NCBI GenBank assembly: GCA_012861695.1 | Contig: JAAOOA010000033.1 | Coordinates: forward strand, 16,965,934-17,029,933 | Source of the DNA: Trematomus loennbergii | Lineage: Eukaryota > Chordata > Actinopteri > Perciformes > Nototheniidae | Reading direction: 5' to 3' | DNA length: 64,000 nucleotides | Shown: piece after piece, positions 25,320-39,741 of the stretch | How positions within the stretch are numbered: position 1 is the stretch's first letter | Layout: each line of letters begins with the position of its first letter | The notes under the pieces: model-generated | What the model was told of the DNA's origin: nothing | Databases searched by the model: none | Seen by the model: the letters and a program-made list of their open reading frames with translations, nothing else | Position numbers and translations under genes: made by a program

Positions 25320-26700
25320 CACCAAAATTCAGACCGTGACCAAGTTGGTTGCTAACATCGTGCGTACATTCCCTTCCATATCTTCGAAAGTGAAGATAAG
25401 TGGGGACCAACATGCTGTGTTGTCAGATAAAGCCATTGTTGATTAAGGTTTATCAGGCTGGAACAAATGCTGCCCGGTACAGTAGACTATGTTCAAATGT
25501 TTTGACTTACAGTTTTTGTCAAGGACTTCTCTACACATGTTTGTAGTGACTGTATACTGCTGATGTAAGTACTCATGTTCGTCTTCCTGTAGGGTTGTAT
25601 AACCACATTTTTTATTGTATAACTACTCTGGTCTTGAAAGAACATTACGCATCGAACTGATGTCCACAATCACGTTTATTTACCTCTTGGAACAATTATG
25701 AAACACTGTGAAAACGTGTTCACCAAGTAGACCAGCAGTAGGAAAGGCACGTCATTAGCATTGAAGATACTTTAAGTGCCGCCATAATCTCTCACCAACA
25801 CAATGTAAACATCCGGGGCTAGACGTTACATGACTTCCGGAAAGATAACAACGTTTAAAACATACATTAGTTCAAACATTCATTAGGCAATCTTCAAAAA
25901 TACAAAACAATAATTAAGGGCACTTTGAGCGTCAGCTACAAATAGAACAGACTTCTTTTCAGTTGCTTACTTAGCAGGGAAGCATTTTCTGTAAACATCC
26001 CTTCAACGTCACTTTTAATGTATGTCAGGGTGTGTCAATGAATTAACAACCATTGCATCGCCAAACATCCCTAAAATAACTAAATCTGAGCATAATGAGT
26101 AATTATTCTTGTCTCTTTCCCATCATTTTCAGATGACACATGCTAGTGAATCAATGGCTACGTGCTTTACAGTATACGCCATCAACAGACCTGGTGCCTG
26201 CCTGTCGGAAAAGCACAGGAAAGTGAAGAGGTAACGTTTGTCTGACACATCCTCAGAAAGTCCCCAAGAGGAAAAGGTAGAGACACCTTGTCCACCAGGG
26301 CACAATGGGGAACAAGACTGTCACGTCATGGCAAACACTCATTCTTAGCACACCAGGAAACAAAAGAGAGAGAGAGAATGAGGCTGCTGAGTTAGGCCAG
26401 ACAGGTAGTCAGGCAGTTAGTCTGTGATGGGTCACTCGTCACGACTTTGGCCTGCTGCCGACTGGAGCTGATGGAATCCCTGCAGAGTGCTGGCAAACAC
26501 TTCTGAACAGCAACCCTTTTGTGTTGATCTGATCATAAACACTGATTAAGTCTTTTGGAGCAAACACAAAAAAAGAGCTGGGAAATAGTTTGTTACAATC
26601 CTGCCAGGAACAATAAATGCGTGAGTTGCCATGAAGGAAGTCATCTTCTGTGGTGAATGAGAGAATATAAATGCATTGAAAGAAGAAGAAGAATCGGAGG
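25320..26700. other. Intergenic, no gene recognised
   Basis: Single-copy-looking AT-rich sequence without open frames of note or recognisable repeats. Confidence 0.45.
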
Positions 26701-26703
26701 GAT

Positions 26704-26998
26704 GAAACCCTCTTTAATGGTCACACATGCAGAGCACACAGCACACAGCACACACAGTGACATTTGTTCTCTGCTTTTAACCCAACCTAGTACCAGGAGT
26801 CTAGTACTAGGAGCAGTGGGCAGCTATTGTACAGCGCCCGGGGAGCAATGGGAGTGGGGGGGTGTCCGGTGGCGTGCTCAAGGGCACCACGGCAGGGCCC
26901 AGGGGGTGAACTGGGACCTCTCCAAGTAGCAGTCCACACTCCATATTTAGGTCTGGTCGGGGACTTGAAACGCTGACCCTACGGCTCACAGTCCATTG
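26704..26998 (-). mobile_element. tRNA-derived SINE (minus strand)
   Basis: Read on the minus strand, a B-box-like CAGCGTTTCAAGTCC near 26955-26970 is followed by the same GAGCA/GGGCACC-type middle and a tail containing GGTTAAAAGCAGAGAACA, as in the SINE at 13300. Boundaries are approximate; the insertion is older or more diverged than that copy. Confidence 0.7.
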
Positions 26999-27469
26999 GT
27001 CAGTGTGGATTGGTCAAAAATTTATCTGGAGGCTTAGCTTTGCATATGGGAAGAAATAGAAGAAGCAACAGTTTGTGCATCAGTGACTGTCTACATGTTC
27101 ACAGAGCTTCATTTTATTTATGAAAATAAACTGTATCTAATACACAAGGCCACTTTAGGACCGAGGTGAAACAACTGTTTAGGGAAAACCACTTTTAATG
27201 CTGGTGCACTTAACGTTTATGGTGTTCCTTTGAAGATATTATAAAACATTTGTCAATGATACCAATGCAGTTGGACTTTAAAATCAGTGTATAAAGTTTT
27301 GCAAGAGATTATTTTGAGTTCAGTCAGACAACTCACGTGTTTCTTAATATGTTTATTAGAAGCAGCATATAGTTTGAGTTTGGCGTATAGGCTCGGGCCT
27401 CATCACTCCACAGATTTACAAAGAACATTGAGTGATGATTAGATAACTATCCCCCGAGCCTACAGGTGG

Positions 27470-27602
27470 AAGCTGGGGTGGAAGCTGGGGTGGTGGTGGG
27501 GCAGACGAGCAGCAGCAACATGAAACACAGCAGCAGGAACATGAACGCAGCAATAGCAAGTGAACACAGCAGTGGCAGCAGCAGCATAGAGAGGCAGAGG
27601 CA
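27470..27602. repeat. Low-complexity GGTGG / CAGCAG-rich tract
   Basis: Tandem GGAAGCTGGGGT units, then imperfect AGCAGCA and AACATGAA repeats. It gives cysteine-rich or glutamine-rich spurious frames, but there is no evidence of coding. Confidence 0.6.
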
Positions 27603-28367
27603 GGAAGACCTGGCAGCTTAAATAGAGCGGCATGTTTAGAAGAATGTGTTTGGTTGGATGTAAGAGGGACGAGGTGCGTCACGTGTTAATGTATCATTGG
27701 TGCTCGAGTTGACTGCCTGACTTGCAGGCTTCGCCCCATTTCTGGTACTTTGACTGGTTTTAATTGGCCATTGGACTGGTTTTGTCACACAGATCAGGTA
27801 ACCATGTCAGTGGTGAAAAAGCTAATGAGTAAATCATCCTGGTTTTTCGTAAACAATGCTTATATTAGTTATATTAAGTTTTGCAGCTACAGTATTGGAC
27901 AAAAAACGTAACTTGATGTTGGCGCTAGATGGAAAGTGAAAGTATCAATGTTTTCTGAGGAATACATTCACCAAATTTCATGACAATCAGATCATTCGTT
28001 TTCAAGTTATTTCACTCAAAACTATAAAAGTTACAGTGACGCCAAATAACTTCTTTAGGACATGTCCCCTCAAAACCATGAATGTTTGTACACAATTTAA
28101 TGGCGATCCATCCAACCAAGCTAAAATAGACAAAAAAAAATATTACATATTATTTTTCTGGAAAATAAACGTGGTGTACTAACTTATCTTTTAAAAGGGA
28201 GCTTTATCATAAACATTACAATCAGTTAACCATTGTTATCATCCAAATGTGCTGAGAGATGTGTCCTCTTATCTAAGAGTAGAGTTCACTGTTAATAGCT
28301 GCTGTCACGTGAGCTCCGAAAATCTGGGACATCCAGTCTGTGGCATGCACTTTTACCGAGGATAGGA

Positions 28368-28436
<69 letters not shown>

Positions 28437-28439
28437 GTG

Positions 28440-28487
<48 letters not shown>

Positions 28488-28491
28488 TGTG

Positions 28492-28530
<39 letters not shown>
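28368..28530. repeat. (TG)n microsatellite, about 160 bp
   Basis: Nearly pure GT array with a few single-base interruptions (TTG, GGT). The long cysteine-valine and histidine-threonine open frames here are artefacts of the repeat. Confidence 0.98.
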
Positions 28531-28535
<5 letters not shown>

Positions 28536-29783
28536 GTGTGCGAGTGGTTCAATGAGAAATGATCCCCCAGACATCCTCTGTGATGGTCTCTCTGTGAACC
28601 CTCTCCTGTACTCACGAGCAGGAAGAGGAAGCTGAGCGTTAGATTGTGTTCGGGAGCAAAATGTTTATCACAACTAACCACTCCTCAAATAACAATTGAT
28701 GTCATCAGCATACAAATATGTGACGAACGACACTACAATGTGAAAATATACTCACGATTGGCATTTAAAGTTTTACTGTGAATTCAGCTTTTATATTTTC
28801 TCAGGTCATGTTAAGGAATGTGACTGATGAGCTTTGATGATTGAAGGCGAGGACAGAGGGGACATTGCTTTATTTTTTCAGCTGAAGACCCCATGATGGT
28901 TCACTCTGGAGAACATTGACCCACACCAGAGGCTTGGACCTCTGAACCAATCAGAACAGGCTACACACGCAGGAAAACAACTCAGATACGTCAGCTTTGA
29001 GCTTTTTCATATTAAGTACTTTGGTTTAGTCTCACTGCTATCATGCATTTTGTGCAGCAAATACTTTAGTAATGCTCTGGTTCTCCCAATTTTTTAAACA
29101 TCTTTAAACATGCTCATAGTTAAATGACTGCATTTTCATACAACACGCTTGTTAGGGTTAGATGAATGAGTTGAGTGGGTGTTTCAGCCAATCACGGTTC
29201 AGTATTGCGAGGATCTAATCTTCAGTTTATTACAAATAAAACCTTTTTACACATTCCTGTGACCTTTATTGCGGATCTGAAAGCCTTTACACTTAAATGT
29301 TTCTTCTTTGTCTATGTGTTGTCATTATGAATTATTCCTGCAGCTATTCTGAATGGACACCCAGATGCTTTGTGTCATTTAAAAAGGGGAAACCCTCAGC
29401 GATGGCTTACATAACCACGGATCATTGCACTCCATTGCCCAATGTGTTGGCATACACATCCTCCGTTTTGTCATGATACATGCTGCTGTACACGTTCACA
29501 TACAAGAAAGTAAAGGCGCACAGCACTCTGCTCCCTAGTGTTCTGCACAGCTTCAATTAATGTGCATGTGTTATAACCTCCACACATATACATCCTTCCT
29601 ACTCCACCTTAATAAGTAAAAGTGCAGCATACTCTTTTGTCTTGCCCGGGGCTGTGTTGTTTTTCTTACATACATGTGAGGTGTATATTTAGAATAGTTG
29701 TGCGTTAAAGTGGGTGTCGTGTGGGTGGACGTGAGAAATTACTTTTAACACTGGCGCCAATGATCCATGTTGCGCAAAAACAA

Positions 29784-30120
<337 letters not shown>

Positions 30121-30906
30121 GTTGGGGAGGAGATCAAACCTAAATGTTCCACTCCCACCTCTCCCTGTAGAGAACAAACAGCGTGCAGACAAAGCTCTGC
30201 GTGATGCTGCAGCGCTGCATTATTCACCATGGATTATTAAACATGGATTTTCCTTTTCACTCCATTTCCACAGTTTCACAGCGTTCAGAGAGCTTCAGAG
30301 GAAACTAAATGCATCGAGCAGAGCCTATGAATGTGGGTTATTTTGTGATCTACAAGCATTAAAATCCTGCTTTCAAATGTGTTCCCAATAAAGTATATAT
30401 GTGATTTTAGCTCCTTTGTATTTGGTGAAGCAGGTGAGAGATCACTCAGCGGGGGGGGGAAGCCCTCCTCTCCCCTCTCCATTGCTAATGAGCATGCACC
30501 CTTTAATCACTTGCACGTATTTATTATTCACCTCCCACAGGCTATGAATTATTCAGCGCTTGTGTTCCCACATGAGAACAGTGAGAGATGACATGAGGTA
30601 TGCCTGTTCCCCATCTTTACTTGTTCTTCTCCCTCCAGCTCAGTTTCTCTCTCCCGTGCTGTGGTTTCACTCTGGCAGTGTGAGGACAAAGATGGGCAGA
30701 AATCACCTGATCAGAGTGCATGTTCTACTTTTTCATTTGTCTGGATGTAATAACTAAGCTGGGTATATGTTGGTGTAAAAGCATCCATCCTTTTTGCCCT
30801 GAGAGGAATCATGTTTCTATAATAAGAAACTAACTGAATTAATTCCAAGCATGTTTGTCACAAATCAGTTTTGCTCATGTAAACACTAGATTAACAGCAT
30901 GTAATG

Positions 30907-31246
30907 GTCTGCAAAGGCCTCCATTGGACTCCTATATTTTCTTCCGTAACATGGTGACATCACTATGTAACACTCGCACTTCTATTGGCTAGCGCTCCAA
31001 CACAATCTACGTGATAGAGATGTCTCGCCACCTAGCCTAAGTGGTTGACCAATCACAACAGAGTCGGCCAGCTAACCAATCAGAACAGACTGCTCTCTGG
31101 TTTCAGACAGAGGGTGAAAAGAGGTGCTGCAGTACAGGCAGTATGAGAAAAATAAAGAGCTTTTTGAACATTAAAGCATGTAAACATGTCACATAAGATG
31201 CATAAATAACAAATATGAACATCAAAATTAGCATATCTCCACTTTA
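30907..31246. mobile_element. MITE, family 4, copy 1 (inverted relative to 55.0-56.9 kb copy)
   Basis: The blocks GGTGACATCACTATGTAACA, CTATTGGCTAGCGCTCCAAC, GACCAATCACAACAGAG, CAGACAGAGGGTGAAAAGAG and AAATAAAGAGCTTTTTGAAC reappear in reverse complement at 55040-55262 and 56715-56780. It is non-coding, with ends only approximate (the right end near CACTTTAAAC). Confidence 0.7.
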
Positions 31247-32984
31247 AACTGACAATATGTAATTTTCTGCCACTGGGGATCTCTAAATCAAAGAAATAAC
31301 AAAAGAGGGAGTAGCGTGTAAAGTAGTGTGTAATCATGGGAGTAGTTGTCTCCCACACCATTGCCATCATTGCAGTCAGCTTCTCCCAGTTAAGATTCCT
31401 TCAGTGGTCAGGTGGATGCAGCTTTAAGCTTACATTTGCTCAACTTGTTTCTCCTAAAACTTAAGTTCCATATATCGAGGAGTTTTTTCCCTGAAGCCGA
31501 ATTTTCTGCAGAGTTCTCCTCCCTTCCAAAACAGATAAACCAGTTAAAATACTGAATAAAGCAGTGTTCAAATGCAAAAACACTGTGTTTTCCTATAGGC
31601 AATGCAGGGCAGTGCGCCTGGAAGTTTACTGCTAATGTTTGCTCAGTTTATCTCTCTGATAATTAAAGATACAAAAGACAATGATTAAAATCCTTCAACT
31701 GATGAAAGCAAACAGATTGTTCTAAAAGTGTATAATAAAAACGTTGTTTAAAGCTGGATAGCTAAGTATAAGTTAAATAACTAAAAGTACATGTATGACA
31801 ACCACAACTCTGAGGCATGCAGAGGGATAGGGGGGCCATTACAGACGACCAAATTACATAAAGTACACAGCTCAATAACATATAAAACAAAGGATTATAG
31901 TTTTTAGTCGGTTTTAGTCCCATTTGAGTGCATTGTTCCTAATACAACTCCTTATTTAGTTATTTGAATAATTATTCAACCCAGTATGGTGGAAACATAC
32001 AAGCAGCAAATAGCTGTACACATGCTTTCCTGTCACTAAAGTGATGAGGCATCAAAATCCACATGGCTGACCTCTGTTCGGCCCTTCTCCCATGACAGCT
32101 ATTCCGTTTTTTCTGCAAACGGCCCAGCAGCCGCATGACCTGTGATGGCCATTAACAGGTTGTGGTGAAACAGTTAATCTTTAGCTTGTAATGCCCCTCA
32201 AATATATATGTAGTAGAGGAAAAAACTTGTGAACACACAGGATATTGCCTTAAATTTCTGCTGAGATTTAGTAATCATTGTGATCCCTAACTATCCCCTA
32301 ATGATCCTGTGTATCTCAGGGTTACAGCCATCGTTCAGCGTATATCTTCTGCGCGCTGTTTGGACAGGGAGGCTATTGCGACTTGGAATTAAAATCGATC
32401 GAGTGGGTCTGTGCAGCTGGGCTCTCACACCTCACACAGCGTTATGGTGTGAGAAGCTGCTGTATGCACCTGTGTTACTGTGTCCACGGGTAGCAGCTTG
32501 CACCAGTCCGCTGTTATGTCATATGCAGGGGAGGGCAACATTCTTTTTCATTCACAACAGAGAAATTACATCATATAAATCCTGAGATCTAATAAAACTA
32601 GATCTGACACACCAACAATACATCTACAGCCCTAAAAAAGCCCATCTCCACTTAAAAAGAAAAAAAATGCAGAATACTTTACCTCCTTATTTCAAAGACA
32701 ACATTTCTCAAAATAAGGCTAAGCTAACATGTAGCTGCTCCGTCCACACTCACAACAACGTCATACAGACATAAATAAAGCAGCGACTGTATTTGCCATA
32801 CCATAGACAGTCTGTGGTTTGTATATTTATAATGTTTCTCTAGTTTCTGAACAGATATGAGGAGCTGTGAGCCCTGTGTGCTAAAAGCTAACGGCTACTG
32901 TTTGGTTTTCTGATTCACCGCGAGTCACGGCAGGCTAAGATCCTCACCTCTGATTGGCTTACGCGAGAGTGCATCACGCAATTG
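31247..32984. other. Intergenic, no gene recognised
   Basis: No coding evidence. Short frames such as 32280-32585 have no family motif or splice context. Confidence 0.45.
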
Positions 32985-33092
32985 AAGGGGCCACGTCAAT
33001 CGCCAGAGCGAATTTGCGTCTATTCACGTCTTTACATTGACTTTACATGTAATCCCAAAAATGGCATCGCGTCCAGTGTGAACGCACCATAA
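32985..33092. mobile_element. Terminal part of a MITE (GTGTGAACGCACCATAAG end)
   Basis: The block TTGCGTCTATTCACGTC, then TTTACATTGACTTTACATGT, then CGTCCAGTGTGAACGCACC is a familiar end of a fish non-autonomous DNA element. The other end was not located. Confidence 0.45.
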
Positions 33093-33651
33093 GTCATAAC
33101 TCGCAATGCACTTTATTTTGCAATACTAAGTCATTATTTTGAGAAACTCTTTATTTTGCAATACTTTTTGAGAAGGTTACTCAATATAATGACTCACAGG
33201 ATCTTTTTTTTCATTACATTGGCAGAAGTGAGCTTCCATAGAAATCCTCTCAGCAGTAACCTGGTGAACTATGTGGATGGGCAGTGAAATCACTATAAAG
33301 CTGCAGCAGAAACAACCAGTGTTACCTCTTCAAACTCAGCATTACTGCAGGAGAGTAGCCGATAATACAACGTGGAGCAGAGCAGATCTCTGTTCATGTG
33401 GTGGCCGTTCTGCAGGCTCCTGATCACAGCCGGAGCCTTGGCAGTGTGAAGCCTTGGCACAGAGGAGGCGCAGCGGGACTTAAGAGATGACTTCCTACTC
33501 TATCATGCATGCGCCCACACAGCCAATCTGCCACTATACTGCTCTCTGAATGAGCCCACCTGGACACTCAGTGCAGCTACACCCTTATTTTAGCTTCCTC
33601 CATTTTCCCCACACTCATATCCATGTACTGAGACAATGGTGCAACCTTTAA

Positions 33652-34473
33652 AGCTCCCATGTCATGCTTTTCCGGTTATTACCCGTCCCCTTGTGTGTTA
33701 TGTAGCTTTTTCTGCATGTAAACGGTCTGCAAAGTCACAAACCGTCAAAGTACACCCTGTAGAGAGTACAACTCTAACACAGAAAAGACCTGTCTATGCT
33801 GCCCCAGAACGCCTCGTTGGAGATTTGTCTTTTCCATTTTTTTCTTCCTGAGTATAGTGATGTGACCATACCCAGGTCCAAATGGACCAATCCGTGGAGC
33901 TCCTCACACACACACTCACTCAGCCTTATCTTTTCTCAGCCGCGCTACTCCGCGGAGTTTCGCCGGCACACACCTTATCTTTTCTCAGCCTCGGCTCCGT
34001 GGATCTCCACTCACAGTTCGCCACACACTCACGTGTGTGTGCTCAGGCTGAGTTCCTCTGTGTCTCGCTGTCTCGCAGACCCCACGCAGCAACCAGGAAA
34101 CGACACCAGTAATCCAGCTCACACTGTCCGCTCCTCGAGCCTCAAAGGGCGGAGCAGCGAGCCCCGCAACGTCCCGCCAACACGGCACCCAGACCCCACG
34201 CAGCATTCTCATCTGTTTGTCATTACTGGTGTCATTTTCTGGTTGCTAAAAAACGCAGTTGTAACACATAAACACACATCAGAGCACAGTGGGCTCAGGA
34301 AGGGGGGCAAGAGCTCCAACAAGGCGTGTAGGACAGAGAGTGAATACACATACTATACAGAGATGCTGTATGAGAAACCAATGTGATTTTGGAACATTGA
34401 ACAATGTAAATCTATTCTAGTAGACCTCAACAATGGAATTATGATCAGTAGAAATGGCCATGACATGGGACCT
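33652..34473. mobile_element. MITE, family 3 (TTAA|AGSYCCCATGTCATG ends), longest copy
   Basis: TTAA at 33648-33651 and 34474-34477 flank AGCTCCCATGTCATGC and GGCCATGACATGGGACCT, which are inverted. About 820 bp. Blocks such as TTTTCCGGTTATTACC, CATGTAAACGGTCTGC and CTATACAGAGATGCTGTATG recur at 55356-56007 and 57111-57394. The 196-codon open frame inside (33796-34386) is not conserved in the other copies and is not treated as a gene. Confidence 0.88.
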
Positions 34474-34477
34474 TTAA

Positions 34478-37400
34478 TATACACAAGGCAGCACATAGCA
34501 ATTCATAATCAATCCTAATGCAGAAACTGACTATGAGAGGCATAAGTATAGCGACTAATGTAACAATTATTTATTTATAGCTTTTATTAACAAGGCTTGT
34601 CCCATTTATTTCAAAGTTATCTTTTACAAGGAAGAAAACAAATATGTTAACCACAGTTTTTAACTCTCCAGGGTTAGTCCGTATTTTTTTCATGCAGCAG
34701 GTGCAGAAAAACCTACCTTTTTTTTCCTAATTTATTTGGATTCTAGGAACAATGAAACACAATTCTTCAAACTGAGAATTAAGAGTTTCATTGATTCAAA
34801 TTAAAAAGAGCAGATCAGTAGGTACACATTTTACCAAGAATAGCATTGATTATAAAAACATACCAGTGACTGAAGCAATGTGAACAAAAATAAATATTAA
34901 GCTTAATTCACTTTTGAGTATAAAACACAACAATTACAATCCGTAATGTTTTAAGATCTAAATCTGTCTCCTGACAAATCTAAGTTTTTTAGATGCTAGA
35001 AGGTCACGTACCTACTGTAGAACAGCTCATGACTAAATTCCAACTGTTTCCTGCCTCTTCTAGGAATTTACACACTCATCTATGATGTTCAACTCACTTC
35101 ATAATCTATTAGTGGAGAATATTTGACGCAATGCTCACATTATCTTTGGGTTATGGAATTAAGAAGTGCTCAGTGTTTTACAACATAATGAGAGAGGTTG
35201 TAAGATAGAAAGCAGACAGAAGGCTTTCTAAATGACCGTTTTCACCTTGTAGCACATGTTTACTGGAACGACTAGTTCCTTATTGATCTGACTCATATTG
35301 GTGAGACAGAAGTGAAACTCCCTGTCATTTCTCTTTTAAATTCCATACAAATTAATGTTATTCATCCTGTCAATCATTAAACTTAGATAAATGGTGGAAT
35401 GTGACCATTTACAATTACTCATTACTACAGCACAATTTCTTTTGACAATTTGATAGATTAAGACCACACAGATAGATAGGTAGAGCCCCTGAAGTCCTCC
35501 CAATCATTTTAATTAGTTTACTTGTTGCACATGATAATCACTATATTTTGTTCATAAATAGATTATCTTTCAGAACCACAAAGTCTCCATTTTGAATTAT
35601 TCTCAAAGGGTTTATGTTTACATTACATTTCATTTAGCTGACGCTTTTATCCAAAGCGACTTACAATTACCAATTACAGGGACATTCTCCCTGGAGTAAC
35701 TAAGGGCTAAGTGCCTTACTCAAAAGCACACTAGTGGTGGTGTTCCAGGCGGGATTTGAACTCACAACCTTCCGATCTTCAGCCCACCTCACTATCCATT
35801 CGACCACCACTAGCCTTTAACATTTACATTTGCTACACTTAGTACATTTTAATTTGTTTTTTGTTGTTTTTTCAACACAGGTCTTTCACCTGTTACTGAG
35901 CATTGTTACAGTGGGTTATTACTACTTTTGTTTTTAATAAAATATCAAAATACTTTGTCAAGCTCTGATTAAGAGTAATACACTGACAGACTAATCCGAA
36001 GCAGGATGGTTTGAATTATGGTCCAAAAAGCTCGGGTCCTTATCTGATGTGCCATCAAGGAGTAGCCTACATGTTTATCTAAGCAGAGTAGAAACTCCTG
36101 ACAATGAAAAGAAACAGGATGCAGAGAGCACTACAGGAAACACACAAGTACCACCGCACCACAGCAGCTCATTAGCAGCGTCTGTTAATACAACCCTGTC
36201 TCCTCAAAATGACGTTCCCACAGGACTGAACTGCATTCACAGAGCTTGAGGACTAATCACGGGGTTTGTAAAGCAAAGCGACTGGTGTAGTCCCAAACGA
36301 TAGCTGAGGATTATGGGTAGTGTAGTGTCTTCGGCCATCCTAAACTCCGAAAAAACTATTTGTTTCTCCGAATCGAGGGGGAAAACACAAAAGCATTGTA
36401 CACAATTAAACCAATCAATGTTGTGTAATAATAATAATAATTAATTTAGGTGGTGGTACAAATTAAACTATACGAGTGTTCCTCACAGTACACAATGATG
36501 TGTTTCTCAGAGGATTGTTCCATTCATCCCCCTACCCACTGTTTAATAGATGGCTATCCTGACTGGTTAAATGTCTAAGCTTTCTCTGGGCCTGTAAAAG
36601 TTCCACCAGATAAAAAACTGTTATGGTTCATTCAGAAAACTGAATACAAGCCATGAATTAAGAATCTGAACTGATATCTAATCTATTATATATCTGCACA
36701 AAACACAGATTGAGTTTTAGGAACATCATCATATCATTGACACAGAATGCACACATTTGCACTAAAAGCAAAACGATTGTTTTTCAATTAAGTAGTTATT
36801 ATTTTCCCTTAACATGTCTCTTCCCAGACTAGTGTTAATATTACTTTTTTGTCCCTATATCCATCTGTAAATTACTTCTATGTTTACTAAAAGTTAGTAT
36901 AATGCATTTCATAAAACTTGTAATTCAAAAAATGATACTGAGCCAGAAATCTCCACCTTATTAACTCTTAAATACACCAAACTTTCCACTTTTATTACTA
37001 GCTACATTCTGAAGGTTTTTACAAAGGGATTGGTTCATTTATTCATTCACAGCCTTATTTATTGAGCATTTTATTACAAAACCAAACAAGGATTTGACCG
37101 TCGTTTCTGATAGACGGAGTGATAAATCTGTCAAAAAACATTTGACTGTAATACGCAATAAAATTAAACAAGAATTGTAAACCTGAATGTATCCACTGTT
37201 CAGATTTCTGTTGTGGAAAGGTATGCAAATAGCACTATTTAGTAAGATAATGCATTGCCTCGTGTATATATTTAAACAAAAAACATTAACTGCCCTAAAG
37301 TATTCAACTGGGGAGGTTTCATGGAGATATGTTTTAGTAAGAAATGTTTACCCCATTCCCCTGAGGCCAGCAACTATCCTTGTTTTGCATGTTTTTTCTC

Positions 37401-39279
37401 TTCATATCTGTTGTGGTACACATGTTCTTTTAGTGGTAGGCAATGTATTTTACTGAGCAATCCAACCAGAACTAAAACTATTACATCCCGGCACAACTGA
37501 ACATGTCTGTGTGTGCTTTCATCACTGAGGTTATGGTAACCCAGGCACAGCAACATTGTGAAAAGCATATCAGCAAAAATGCTGGCTTTGGGGAATTGAG
37601 TCCCCCTTTATCTCTCTTTCCCGCCCTTTGTAGTTCTCCTTCCCCCATGCTTACCTATCAATAATGCATGGATGAACCCCTTTCAGAACTGTTAAAAAAA
37701 AAAAGACTGCTTTTTATTTTTCGCCAACTAACAAATTAAAAAAGATCTTCTACAGCATGCCAAAGATGAAAAAATGACATGTGCTTAGAAAATGACAGCC
37801 TGAGAGAAAGGAATAAAACGATGTCACAGAACCTTAAATAACTTGTAAGCTGAATTTCAGAAAGATGACAGCTGAAGAGCTTCTCTTTGATGGTGCTTCT
37901 CTTTGCAGTCTGGGCTTCTGGAGCTGACTTTATATTGATTGAGAACTAGTTTACCACATTCTGAATAAGGTAGAAACTAGGATGGCTTGATAACAGTTTT
38001 TTCATGTGCTACAACATACAGTTAATGACACCATGCCAATACCAATAACAATCCGATACTGTTTTTTACCCTCGAACATCTAAGCCTACACCTGAAACTT
38101 GCACTTTTCTTATATTGTACTTCTTAACATATAATGACACAGTAATTTTCATGAGTTAATAAGCCCAATTTTCAAATAAATTCAGTCAATTTAAACATGT
38201 TTCTAAGAAATCTTAGTTGATCAGAAAGCCCATTAACTTATTTCCATATCAAGCTTGAAAAATGCCCCTAACATTTCCATTATTATAAGCAAGCTGAGGC
38301 TACTGTTTTAAGGAATGAGCTGCCAACATATTTTGTAACAAATAAATGAAACCCTATGGAAAGCTGTGATGTAGGCGGTTTATTTTGTCAAAGCATATTA
38401 GAGTATCAAGCTAATTGACCTACATTTGATTGATTTTGCTAACTTATAACTTAACTTATGAGGCAATGTGCGTCACCACTAGTGAGGGGCCCAGCCCTTC
38501 GTACAGCATGTTTTTCTGTTTTTGGCCAGTTTAAAATACTCTACTGAGTGTATCCTGCCACATGAAAGTTGTTGACAGATGGTTTTAGGCTAACGATTTG
38601 TGATTAGACTTTTTTAACCCCAATATTTAACATCCAAGTGTTTTGGTTTCTGGGTGTTGGAAAAGCACACAGAAAGACCTAAGCCACTTTTATTCCTATT
38701 TATTTATAGCAATTTATATTAATAAAAGCAACCATCTAGGCTTACATTACGTTCCCTCAATGTTAATCCCTCAATCATAAACTGCCGAGTAAATACAAAT
38801 GACGATTACTGTTGTACAGATTAAAGAACAAAACATTTTTAGGACAACAAAATGGTCTAAAGAACATATTTGCAAAATGCTGAACCATCTTTGCCTCATT
38901 GTTCTGTAGTGGCAGTGACTCTGACCGTTCTTTTTATCAGCCAAGGGTATGACTTATTTTGTAACCCACAGCTCCTCTGAGCATTGTGAGTTTTTTTTTA
39001 GCTGCATGGCTCTATATCAGAGAGGCTGCAAAGATAGTACTTTCACGGAAAAGAAAGATACACCATGCCTGAGATGAGTAACCACAGCACTAGATTGTTC
39101 CTTTAACTAAATGGCTAAGTCAAAGAGGTTCTTTGTTTGGGGTAGAGATGTGTTTTCACCCATGCAAAAAAAAAAGTTTTGGGGTGGGTAACTTTTGGGA
39201 AGGAGTGAAATTAATATTAAAAACTGATGAGTCGAAAAGTAAGAGCAGGTAGGAAAGAAAATGCTGCCTATGAAGCATT
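34478..39279. other. AT-rich gene desert containing one SINE
   Basis: Apart from the SINE at 35619-35815 I see no gene, no open frame with a family motif and no repeat with definable ends. (ATA)n-like runs occur near 36427. Confidence 0.5.
35619..35815 (-). mobile_element. tRNA-derived SINE with the TTTGGATAAAAGCG tail
   Basis: On the minus strand a tRNA-like head (A-box region near 35800, B-box-like GTGAGTTCAAATCCC near 35755-35769) is followed by the tail CGCTTTGGATAAAAGCGTCA-type sequence ending in CTAAATGAAATG. This tail is shared by several fish SINE families. Ends are approximate. Confidence 0.8.
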
Positions 39280-39287
39280 GTGGGAAG

Positions 39288-39733
39288 TAGTGATGGGAAT
39301 TACGCCTCTTTGAAGGGAGTCGGATCTTATGGCTCCGTTCCTTTCCGAGAGCCGTTCAAAAGAGCCGTTCAAAAGAGCGTTTCAAAAGAGCCGTTTTTTT
39401 TTTAAGGGGGCGGGGTTAATAGGTTTACCTGCGAAATAATCACCAGGATAATGATTGACTGTATTGCCAGAATCTACTTTTACTCACAGAAAATGTATAA
39501 CTTGCTACATCTCTCAGCCAGCCAAACTACTACTCAAGCAGCATGCGTTATGCCATCATCTATGGAACATTTGCATTCAGGAAAGCAAGTTCCCAGTAAA
39601 GGTGAGTGGATTTATGGCAGGCAGAGAACCAACGTTAAAAAGAACGGCTCTCAACAAGTAGGACTCGGTTCCCTTCGTTCATACCAAAGAGCCGTTAAAA
39701 AGAATCGGATCGTTCGCGAATGTCACATCACTA
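39288..39733. mobile_element. hAT-type MITE with exact 8-bp target duplication
   Basis: The 446-bp element begins TAGTGATGGGAATT and ends TGTCACATCACTA; the ends are inverted repeats. It is flanked by GTGGGAAG at 39280-39287 and 39734-39741. The interior contains repeated AGAGCCGTTCAAA units at the left (39350-39395) and matching inverted AAAGAGCCGTT near the right end. The 109-codon frame through it is not conserved coding sequence. Confidence 0.92.
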
Positions 39734-39741
39734 GTGGGAAG

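Noticed and set aside
27416..27682. Cys-rich minus-strand open frame
   Set aside because: Reverse reading of a CAG/GGTGG low-complexity tract.
33796..34386. 196-codon open frame on the plus strand
   Set aside because: It lies wholly inside a family 3 MITE, is not conserved as a frame in the other two copies and shows no domain.
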